In this document: one piece after another, positions 42,963 through 49,135 of the stretch
Numbering within the stretch: position 1 is the first letter of the stretch
Layout of the letters: each line of letters opens with the position of its first letter
Assembly: GCA_938017825.1 (NCBI GenBank)
Contig: CALIJE010000026.1
Location: 1-49,135, forward strand
Direction: 5' to 3'
DNA: 49,135 nucleotides
DNA from: an uncultured Flavobacteriaceae bacterium
GTDB taxonomy: Bacteria; Bacteroidota; Bacteroidia; Flavobacteriales; Flavobacteriaceae
Translations under genes and position numbers: made by a program
The notes under the pieces: generated by a model
Seen by the model: only the letters and a program-made list of their open reading frames with translations
What the model was told of the DNA's origin: nothing
Database searches by the model: none

Positions 42963-43790
42963 TCAAACTAATCGCTGGCTTATCCAATTTTTAATATGCG
43001 CAAGCATTTCGGCGGCACATTTATCGTAGTGCAATTCATGATAGCCCCCATCGAACAATTTTAGCGAAGTACTGGTCGTGTTGTTGTGAAATTCGAGCGT
43101 ACCCTTAAAGTCGATTATCGGATCGGCGGTGCCATGCAATAACAAACTTGGTATGCTCAGCGAACTGGCATTGGCGATGGCCCATTCCCCAGCGTCTATA
43201 ATAGGAAAAGAATACATAGGGCTCACGGCATCAAAAATCAAAGGGTCGTTTTGATATTTTTTCACCTCTGAAGGAATTCTGGAAATCCCATTGGGATCCA
43301 ATCCCGACGGCAGGGTAATGGAAGGGATAAGTTTCAACATCAATTTACCGAGCAACACTTTCCATTTTGGGGGTTGAAACGCCAATCGCAGATACGGACT
43401 AGTTGCTACAATTGCCTCAAGATCTGCGCTATTTCTCAACGCATAATTTAAAGCCAAATTACCACCCATACTATGTGCGTAGAGCATAATCGGTGCCTTT
43501 GGGAATTGCGTTTTCACATGAACGACTACCTCATGCAACACTTCCAAAAGGGCATGGTAACTAGGGCAATGACCACGCTTACCACTAGATTTCCCGTGCC
43601 CGATGTTGTCGTATGCCATTACGGCCAAACCCGCCTCTAAAAGCATGGGGATAACCGCCTCTCGGTAGCGCCCAGAGTGTTCCCCAAATCCGTGAACCAA
43701 AACCACAGCCCCGTTGACCAATTCTGGTTCAACACAGAAGCCATAAATTTCGTGCCCCTGTAGTTGAAATTGTAGTTCTGTTTCTTGCAT
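42963..43790 (-). CDS. Alpha/beta hydrolase, monoacylglycerol lipase-like
   Basis: 275 residues. The opening VVLVHGFGEHSGRY (29-42) and DNIGHGKSSGKRGHCPSY are hallmarks of the lysophospholipase/monoglyceride lipase group. The nucleophile elbow is AHSMGG with Ser107; the acid is Asp in LLHGTADPIID (about 216) and the base is His in GGYHELHYD (about 250). No signal peptide. Probable substrates are monoacylglycerols or lysophospholipids. It lies between pabB (20 bases upstream) and tilS (12 bases downstream) and is very likely co-transcribed with both. Confidence 0.9.
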   Translation of the reverse strand: MQETELQFQLQGHEIYGFCVEPELVNGAVVLVHGFGEHSGRYREAVIPMLLEAGLAVMAYDNIGHGKSSGKRGHCPSYHALLEVLHEVVVHVKTQFPKAPIMLYAHSMGGNLALNYALRNSADLEAIVATSPYLRLAFQPPKWKVLLGKLMLKLIPSITLPSGLDPNGISRIPSEVKKYQNDPLIFDAVSPMYSFPIIDAGEWAIANASSLSIPSLLLHGTADPIIDFKGTLEFHNNTTSTSLKLFDGGYHELHYDKCAAEMLAHIKNWISQRLV

Positions 43791-43810
43791 TCGTCCAAGT
43801 TAATTGATTT

Positions 43811-45145
43811 CTAGCTAACACTTTCCAGGACCTCGCGCATCGCCTTCGCCTTTAACAAACATTCTTCATATTCTTTTTCAGCTTTGGCCTTTGCCGTAAG
43901 TGCGCTTCCCACAGAAAAGGATACATATTTCTTTTTGGAATTATACAAAATACTGCGGATAACCACGTTGAAGTCAAAGTCTCCCTTTGGGGTAAAATAG
44001 CCCACCGCCCCGCTATAGAGACCACGTTTAAATGATTCTAGCTCCTCAATTATCTTCATCGCAGAAATTTTTGGGGCACCGGTCATACTGCCCATCGGAA
44101 AACTTTCCTTGATCAAATCGACCGGATTTTTATCTGACGGCACCTCGGCTGAAATGGTTGAAACCATTTGATGTACTTGTTCATAGGTCTTAACCTCACA
44201 GAGTGTACTGACCTGAACTGTTCCTTTCAAGGCATTTTTGGATAGATCATTGCGGACCAAATCAACGATCATAATATTTTCTGCCCGTTCTTTGATGTCG
44301 TTTTGGAGGTCTTGGGCCAACATGCTGTCTTGCATAGGATCGGCGCTCCGTTTGGCAGTTCCTTTAATGGGTTGCGACACAATCACATGACCTTTTTTTT
44401 GCAAATACCTTTCTGGGGAGGCAGAAATCAAATAGTAGTTGTTGTTTCTAAAAAATGTGGCGAAAGGAGCTTTGGAAACCGAATTCAACTTTTGGTACAC
44501 TAAATGAGGGTCTATTTCGGTATCCTCTGCATAAAACTCTTGGCAAAAATTTGCTTCATATATATCCCCTCGCTGAATATGTGCAAGCATGCGGTTGGCC
44601 CTTGAAAAGTATTCGTCCTTAAAAATGCGCATTTTTATGTGAGCGACCCTTAGGTGTGCCTCAGGACGGTGTGCTTGATCTGATTTATGAAAAATGGCCT
44701 TATAATCTGACGTGATATCATCTTTGTACTGTTCTAAGTACATAAATTCAATATGTGTCTTACGGATGCGAATTATTTTTTTAGGTCGAAAAAAAAACAA
44801 ATTTGGAAACAGTAGTCCATCAAAATTAGTTGAAGAAAGGTTTTCTACAGAGTTTTTTAAATCGTATGACAAGTACCCGAAAATCCAATCTTTCGTTTTT
44901 GCTCGATATTTTTTTAGTTTTTCAAAGGCCCTTGTTGTTCTCCTGACCGTAATTGAGCTCTCTGCTTCTACTGCAAGTAATGCCTCGAAGGAGCCGTATG
45001 CATCATGATGCGAGTTGCTATCGAGCCAAGCAATCTCTTTAAAACCTTTTGACCATTCCAACAAAGCAGATTTTGATCTGTTAAGGTCTTTAAGCGGATA
45101 GGAGATTGAGGTTCGCAATAAGTTCAATTTACACAGAATGTCCAT
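43811..45145 (-). CDS. pabB: Aminodeoxychorismate synthase component I
   Basis: 444-residue chorismate-binding enzyme. The C-terminal catalytic domain contains GDIYEANFCQEF, SASPERYL, the signature QPIKGTAKR, ENIMIVDLVRNDL, FPMGSMTGAPKISAMKII and YSGAVGYFTPKGDFDFNVVIRSI. The Lys in PIKGT is the covalent nucleophile that separates PabB from anthranilate synthase TrpE, which has Ala there. It therefore makes 4-amino-4-deoxychorismate for folate rather than tryptophan. The glutaminase partner (PabA/TrpG) is not in the window. It is the first gene of the pabB-hydrolase-tilS-DsbD-acylase run. Confidence 0.92.
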   Translation of the reverse strand: MDILCKLNLLRTSISYPLKDLNRSKSALLEWSKGFKEIAWLDSNSHHDAYGSFEALLAVEAESSITVRRTTRAFEKLKKYRAKTKDWIFGYLSYDLKNSVENLSSTNFDGLLFPNLFFFRPKKIIRIRKTHIEFMYLEQYKDDITSDYKAIFHKSDQAHRPEAHLRVAHIKMRIFKDEYFSRANRMLAHIQRGDIYEANFCQEFYAEDTEIDPHLVYQKLNSVSKAPFATFFRNNNYYLISASPERYLQKKGHVIVSQPIKGTAKRSADPMQDSMLAQDLQNDIKERAENIMIVDLVRNDLSKNALKGTVQVSTLCEVKTYEQVHQMVSTISAEVPSDKNPVDLIKESFPMGSMTGAPKISAMKIIEELESFKRGLYSGAVGYFTPKGDFDFNVVIRSILYNSKKKYVSFSVGSALTAKAKAEKEYEECLLKAKAMREVLESVS

Positions 45146-45241
45146 CGACTGCCTAAGCCTCCAATAATTGTGCTGTGGTCACGTTTAGGATATTCGGGTT
45201 CGAAATTAGAGCAAATCGCCTTTATATGCGACATTTTTGTC

Positions 45242-45249
45242 TAATTTTG
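45242..45249 (+). promoter_or_regulatory. -7 box before the acyltransferase gene
   Basis: TAATTTTG is an exact TAnnTTTG match. Transcription from it would begin near 45256, downstream of the longest possible start codon (45175), so it supports the start at 45328 or 45343. A TTTA at 45221 is the closest, poor, candidate for the -33 element. Confidence 0.45.
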
Positions 45250-45327
45250 CCGTCATGTACATCCAAAAGCGCTGTAGGACAAGTATATAGAGTATGTTGC
45301 GGTGTATGTTTTTGCTGCCGCGACAGT

Positions 45328-46494
45328 ATGACCAAAAGACCAATGGAAAAGAAGACGGCTAGACTCTACTTCATAGATGCGATACGTGCGTGGGCCATTC
45401 TCATGATGCTCCAAGGACATTTTATTGATGGCCTATTGGACAATGCGTTTAGAGACCCAAGTAGTTCTGTGTTCAGTTTATGGCAGTATTTCAGGGGAAT
45501 TACCGCTCCAGTTTTCTTTACTGTTTCGGGTTTCATTTTTACCTATTTGCTGGTACGGGGAGATCAAAAGGGTTTACAAAATCCCCGTGTAAAAAAGGGT
45601 GTTTGGCGTGGATTACAATTAATTCTAATCGGCTACCTATTGCGCTTAAATCTTTGGGGGCTTTTTATGGGCAAGATTTATGATTCTTTTTACCTCGTAG
45701 ATGTCTTGCATTGTATTGGCTTTTCAATACTGGCAATTATTGGGCTTTATTTGATATGCAGTAGATTCAAATCCTTTTTCTTCCCCTTGCTTTTGGTAGC
45801 GGTTACTTTAGTCTTATTTATTTTTGAACCTTGGTATGCCAGCCTGAGTTTTGAAAGCTTGCCGGCATTTATGGCCAATTACATTAGTAAGGCAAATGGT
45901 TCGGTCTTTACGATAATTCCCTGGCTTGGGTATTCGACTTTTGGTGGGTTTATGGCCGTTGTTTTTACAAAGTATCAAACTGCTCGAACTATATATCCCC
46001 TTGCCATCGGTACGTGTTTGGTTCTAGGCGGACTTTTGATATTTTATTCTTCGGATGCTTTTCTATGGATGAGCAAAACATTTGATATACAAGTATTTGA
46101 ATCAATTCATTTCAATAATTACTTATTTATACGTTTGGGCGACGTATTCCTTGCTTTTGCCGCTTTTATGCTGGTGAGAAGCCTCCTTAAAAATGCGACA
46201 CTTTTAAAAATTGGTCAAAGCACGCTCTCGATCTATGTCATACATTTTATAATTCTCTATGGCAGTTTTACAGGTCTTGGCTTATACGGATTTCTGCATC
46301 ATTCCTTATCGCCGATGCTGATTATACCTGGAGCTATTTTGTTCATGTTGGTTTGTACCTACGGTGCGCTTAAGTTTGAACGCCACAAAGAGTATATCAA
46401 CCTAAACGTAAATTCGACCATACGCTTTGGGTTCGAGTTGCTCAGGTCTAACTTCTTTCGCCTGCTTCGCTTTATTGGAATACTTAAAAGTTAG
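45328..46494 (+). CDS. Membrane acyltransferase, DUF1624/HGSNAT-like
   Basis: 388 residues from this ATG, with about ten membrane helices. The first helix has RLYFIDAIRAWAILMMLQGHFIDGLL (about 11-36), with the Asp-Arg and conserved His typical of the heparan-alpha-glucosaminide N-acetyltransferase (DUF1624) group. A second conserved piece is RGITAPVFFTVSGFIFTYLL. The family carries acetyl or other acyl groups across the membrane to sugars; the substrate here is unknown. A 439-residue version starting at 45175 would add a Cys-rich unlikely N-terminus upstream of the apparent promoter, and the ATG at 45343 is also possible. Confidence 0.8.
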   Translation: MTKRPMEKKTARLYFIDAIRAWAILMMLQGHFIDGLLDNAFRDPSSSVFSLWQYFRGITAPVFFTVSGFIFTYLLVRGDQKGLQNPRVKKGVWRGLQLILIGYLLRLNLWGLFMGKIYDSFYLVDVLHCIGFSILAIIGLYLICSRFKSFFFPLLLVAVTLVLFIFEPWYASLSFESLPAFMANYISKANGSVFTIIPWLGYSTFGGFMAVVFTKYQTARTIYPLAIGTCLVLGGLLIFYSSDAFLWMSKTFDIQVFESIHFNNYLFIRLGDVFLAFAAFMLVRSLLKNATLLKIGQSTLSIYVIHFIILYGSFTGLGLYGFLHHSLSPMLIIPGAILFMLVCTYGALKFERHKEYINLNVNSTIRFGFELLRSNFFRLLRFIGILKS

Positions 46495-46528
46495 TATTTC
46501 TTAGTATCTTCCTGCTCAAATAATAGTT

Positions 46529-46756
46529 ATGAGCGATACGCAATACTCCCCTATCAAGGTTACTTTAGAAAAAGACAAACGTTATTCATGGTGTACCTGC
46601 AGCCATAGCGCGGAACAACCATTTTGTGATGGTTCGCACAGGGCCGCCAAGGCGACTCCACCTATGACATTTGAATGTACCGAAGAAAAGGAAGCGTATT
46701 TGTGCACCTGCAAAAAGACCGGCAATCCTCCGTATTGTGACGGATCGCATAAGTAA
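46529..46756 (+). CDS. Small dual CDGSH iron-sulfur protein
   Basis: 75 residues with two CDGSH-type motifs: CTCSHSAEQPFCDGSH (22-37) and CTCKKTGNPPYCDGSH (59-74). Each supplies three Cys and one His for a [2Fe-2S] cluster, as in mitoNEET-like zinc-finger CDGSH proteins. No membrane anchor, so it is soluble with two clusters in one chain. Expected role: electron or cluster transfer, or redox sensing. It is 34 bases after the acyltransferase gene on the same strand and converges with the metalloprotease gene 13 bases away. Confidence 0.94.
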   Translation: MSDTQYSPIKVTLEKDKRYSWCTCSHSAEQPFCDGSHRAAKATPPMTFECTEEKEAYLCTCKKTGNPPYCDGSHK

Positions 46757-46769
46757 ATCCGAAACGGCT

Positions 46770-47516
46770 TTATTCTACCACAATTTTACCGGAAAGCAGC
46801 AAATTTTCGATAATGGGCCTTAATTCGGGGAAGGTTTTCCCTACTTCGGTCTCCGGACTATAGAGTGTTTGTATCATTGCATTATCGAAGCTCGAAAATT
46901 CTTCCTTTAGGAAAGAACACATAAAACTCTCATTGCTAGAAATGGTATTGCCGCAATAACCAGGGCTGGCATGTCCCAATCCGATAATGTGTCCTAATTC
47001 ATGATTGAAAAGTGGAATGCTCGGGGTTCGCACCCAAATGCGACCCCTTGTAATATTAAAGTTTTGATCACGGTTATATAGTGCATATCCTTGAAAGTTT
47101 GCAGAACCAATGGCATCGAACATATCGGGCCATATATTTTCAATGGCCGACTTTTCCCCAAATATCAAATGTACATTAGACGCTTCCAAAGTATTTACCA
47201 GACTAGAGCTCGGCCCGTTTACACCAAAAAGCGAATTGAAAGGTGTTAAGGCGTTGCTTACATCGGTGCGGTAGGCATCGCTGATGTTACCATCCAAAAA
47301 TAGTTTGATATCTGATTGCCATTTTTCATTTACAGTAGCGCCGAAAGAAGTTGGGGAAAGGTTAAAGGTCACGTACTCGTACTCCTCAAGAAACTCTAGT
47401 TCCACTGCAGTAAGAAATTCACGAACAGCTTCTGGCGGAGCAGGATTACTGTCTTTGGTACAAGAAAACGCAATACCCAAAAGAAGCAGGTATGCGTATT
47501 TTCTATAGGTACCCAT
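46770..47516 (-). CDS. Metzincin-like zinc metalloprotease lipoprotein
   Basis: 248 residues from ATG 47516. The signal peptide LLLLGIAFSC ends at lipid-attachment Cys19. The zinc motif HELGHIIGLGHA (about 172-183) is a full HExxHxxGxxH metzincin signature, and a later Met in NESFMCSF could be the Met-turn. The chain before it is mostly beta and unassigned. It is likely a surface or periplasmic peptidase of unknown target. An alternative ATG at 47537 adds seven residues and overlaps the end of lpdA by eight bases, which would couple the two genes; both give a working lipoprotein signal. Confidence 0.8.
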   Translation of the reverse strand: MGTYRKYAYLLLLGIAFSCTKDSNPAPPEAVREFLTAVELEFLEEYEYVTFNLSPTSFGATVNEKWQSDIKLFLDGNISDAYRTDVSNALTPFNSLFGVNGPSSSLVNTLEASNVHLIFGEKSAIENIWPDMFDAIGSANFQGYALYNRDQNFNITRGRIWVRTPSIPLFNHELGHIIGLGHASPGYCGNTISSNESFMCSFLKEEFSSFDNAMIQTLYSPETEVGKTFPELRPIIENLLLSGKIVVE

Positions 47517-47529
47517 AAGACTGAATCTT

Positions 47530-48936
47530 CTAAACATGTAATGCGCGATCCGCTGTAGCGGCTAAGGCGGCTTCTTTCACTGCTTCAGCATAGGTTGGGT
47601 GCGCATGGCTCATGCGAGCAATGTCTTCGGCAGATGCCCTGAACTCCATTGCAGTAACCGCTTCCGTGATTAAATCTGCACATCTCGCCCCTACCATGTG
47701 TACGCCCAAGACTTCGTCTGTAGTTTTATCCGCTAGGATTTTTACAAAACCATCTATATCCATGCTCGCTCGTGCACGGCCTAAGGCCCGCATAGGAAAT
47801 TGACCTACCTTATAAGCAATGCCGGCCTCTTTTAATTCTTCCTCTGTCTTCCCAACAGCGGCCACTTCAGGCCAGGTATATACGACTCCAGGAATTAGAT
47901 TGTAATTGATATGTGGTTTTTGGCCTGCCAGAATTTCGGCCACCATGGTGCCTTCCTCTTCTGCCTTGTGCGCCAGCATAGCCCCTCGAACCACATCCCC
48001 AATGGCATAAATATTCGATGCAGAGGTTTGCAAATGATCGTTTACCTCGATCATCCCCCTATCGGTGATCTTTACACCGGCAGCTTCTGCATTCAATCCG
48101 TCAGTATATGGGCGTCTTCCTACAGCGACCAGGCAATAATCACCTTTGAAGGTAACTTCTTCACCTTTTTTATTATCGGCTTTTACAATGACTTCTTTGC
48201 CTTTACGCTCAACGGATTTTACCTTATGCGAAAGTTCGAACTTCACCTTTTGTTTTTTCATGGCCTTCATCAGCTCTTTGGATAACCCGGCATCCATACC
48301 GGCAATAATTCTATCCATATACTCAATGACCGTAACTTCCGCGCCAAGTCTTTTATATACCTGGCCAAGTTCCAACCCAATTACACCACCGCCTATCACG
48401 ATCATGTGTTTTGGAATTTCCTTCAATTCCAAGGCCTCGGTTGATGTAATAATGCGCTCTTTATCCAAGGTAATGAACGGTAAGGTCGAAGGCTTGCTGC
48501 CCGTAGCAATAATTGTATTTTTTGCTTCTATGGTCTCGGCCTTGGCCTTTCCTTTTTTAATAGTGATATGGGTAGCATCCTTAAAGCTACCTACCCCCTC
48601 GTAAACATCGATTTTGTTCTTATCCATCAAGAACTGAATGCCCTTGGTAGTCATGTCGACAACACCTTGTTTGCGCCCGATCATTTTTTCCAAGTTCACT
48701 TTAACCTCACCTGGAATCTCAATGCCGTGCTCCTCAAAATGCTTTACCGCGTCCTCGTAATGGTGAGAGGAGTCCAATAGCGCCTTCGACGGAATACAAC
48801 CCACGTTAAGGCAGGTACCGCCAAGGGTACTATATTTTTCAATTATCGCGGTTTTCATTCCTAGCTGCGCGCATCGAATTGCTGCAACATAACCTCCTGG
48901 GCCCGAACCGATAACGGCTACATCATACTGAGTCAT
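47530..48936 (-). CDS. lpdA: Dihydrolipoyl dehydrogenase (E3)
   Basis: 468-residue flavoprotein disulfide reductase that reoxidises dihydrolipoamide in 2-oxoacid dehydrogenase complexes and glycine cleavage. The FAD motif GSGPGGY is at 10-16, the redox disulfide Cys42-Cys47 in GGTCLNVGCIPSK, the NAD motif VIGGGVIGLELG near 180, and the catalytic His446-Glu451 pair in HAHPTYAE. It is full length and stands apart from E1/E2 genes, as is common for a shared E3. A well-spaced promoter lies upstream, with a short hairpin in the leader. Confidence 0.96.
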   Translation of the reverse strand: MTQYDVAVIGSGPGGYVAAIRCAQLGMKTAIIEKYSTLGGTCLNVGCIPSKALLDSSHHYEDAVKHFEEHGIEIPGEVKVNLEKMIGRKQGVVDMTTKGIQFLMDKNKIDVYEGVGSFKDATHITIKKGKAKAETIEAKNTIIATGSKPSTLPFITLDKERIITSTEALELKEIPKHMIVIGGGVIGLELGQVYKRLGAEVTVIEYMDRIIAGMDAGLSKELMKAMKKQKVKFELSHKVKSVERKGKEVIVKADNKKGEEVTFKGDYCLVAVGRRPYTDGLNAEAAGVKITDRGMIEVNDHLQTSASNIYAIGDVVRGAMLAHKAEEEGTMVAEILAGQKPHINYNLIPGVVYTWPEVAAVGKTEEELKEAGIAYKVGQFPMRALGRARASMDIDGFVKILADKTTDEVLGVHMVGARCADLITEAVTAMEFRASAEDIARMSHAHPTYAEAVKEAALAATADRALHV

Positions 48937-48965
48937 AAGCTGATATTAATTTTTCTTGGGATTTG

Positions 48966-48983
48966 TGACTCCTTTTTGAGTCA
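48966..48983 (-). repeat. Inverted repeat in the lpdA leader
   Basis: TGACTC and GAGTCA arms with a 6-base pyrimidine-rich centre, 30 bases upstream of the lpdA ATG and inside the predicted leader. It could form a weak hairpin or be a protein site. No further support. Confidence 0.4.
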
Positions 48984-48995
48984 TAATTCAGAACA

Positions 48996-49025
48996 CAAAA
49001 GTACGAATGTTTTGCTGTTGGACAA
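48996..49025 (-). promoter_or_regulatory. Promoter of lpdA
   Basis: On the minus strand TTG (49025-49023), a 19-base spacer, then TACTTTTG (49003-48996), an exact TAnnTTTG. Spacing is as expected for the Bacteroidota primary sigma factor, and the leader to the ATG would be about 55 bases. Confidence 0.7.
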
Positions 49026-49092
49026 TGAAGCCAATCTTTTTGATTTTGGAAGCGAAACTGATTTTCGGGGGTTGCACAGCCGTATTCAAAAT

Positions 49093-49104
49093 CGTAATAT
49101 TACG
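49093..49104. repeat. Perfect 12-bp palindrome
   Basis: CGTAATATTACG reads the same on both strands and lies 22 bases before a possible ATG at 49127. Its place suggests an operator for that gene, but a chance palindrome cannot be excluded. Confidence 0.35.
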
Positions 49105-49126
49105 GGAAGACAAACCAAATTTAATT

Positions 49127-49135
49127 ATGGAAAAC
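49127..49135 (+). CDS. Possible first codons of the next gene (cut by right edge)
   Basis: ATGGAAAAC (Met-Glu-Asn) ends the window after an A/T-rich leader. Nothing about the product can be said; it is listed only because the preceding palindrome and spacing suit a gene start divergent from lpdA. Confidence 0.25.

Noticed and set aside
45175..45327. Extended N-terminus for the membrane acyltransferase
   Set aside because: It would start upstream of an exact -7 box and add a Cys-rich stretch unlike the family; the internal ATG gives the normal protein.
1..49135. tRNA, rRNA, CRISPR arrays, insertion sequences, integrase or prophage genes
   Set aside because: None recognised: gaps between genes are short and hold only promoters, terminators and the small frames described; no spaced direct repeats or transposase-like proteins were seen.

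Overview
The window looks like chromosomal DNA of a marine-type member of the Flavobacteriaceae (Bacteroidota). Several things point that way: a compact 287-residue primary sigma factor without a long N-terminal region; promoter elements of the Bacteroidota form TTG-N19-22-TAnnTTTG in front of several genes; little use of Shine-Dalgarno sequences; and families typical of the group (DUF6155, a GldL-related membrane protein, DsbD-type transporters). No rRNA, tRNA, CRISPR array, insertion sequence, phage or plasmid gene was seen. Most genes are ordinary and full length; the first gene is cut by the left edge.

Region by region. 1-10.8 kb: a truncated serine hydrolase (+), then a minus-strand run of menB, an MscS channel, a class II aldolase/adducin protein, a TolB-like/TPR membrane protein, a glycosyltransferase, a superfamily 2 helicase, a GhrA-type 2-hydroxyacid dehydrogenase and a DUF6155 protein. 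11.1-12.0 kb: rpoD (+), ending in a strong terminator shared with two tiny minus-strand genes (12071-12308) that encode paralogous 32-33 residue peptides. 12.5-21.6 kb: a tightly coupled six-gene minus-strand operon made of a REC-Hpt protein, a single-domain response regulator, a membrane-anchored HEAT-repeat protein, a processive family 2 glycosyltransferase, a membrane alkaline-phosphatase-superfamily protein with a TPR tail, and a TPR plus YaiO-type outer-membrane barrel. I read it as a synthase-dependent exopolysaccharide assembly and export system run by a phosphorelay.

21.8-35.6 kb: a lipoprotein dipeptidase, a thioesterase, DUF72, an exported 256-residue protein, a large secreted BNR/sortilin-type propeller protein, a small conserved protein, DUF2461, the cysteine pair cysE-cysM, a divergent Nramp-like transporter lacking the usual metal ligands, a DUF559-like nuclease-fold protein paired with a GldL-related membrane protein, a Tat-exported aminotransferase, and a 31-residue membrane microprotein followed by its own strong terminator. 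35.6-45.1 kb: minus-strand comM/yifB, a penicillin acylase-family hydrolase, a DsbD-like reductase, tilS, an alpha/beta hydrolase and pabB; the last five probably form one operon. 45.2-49.1 kb: a membrane acyltransferase and a dual CDGSH protein (+), a metzincin-like lipoprotein and lpdA (-), and probably the first codons of a further gene at the right edge.

The parts most worth a second look are the exopolysaccharide-like operon with its regulators, the tandem paralogous micropeptides beside it, the membrane micropeptide at 35.4 kb, and the transporter with a replaced metal site. Promoter and terminator calls are by eye; no database search was possible.
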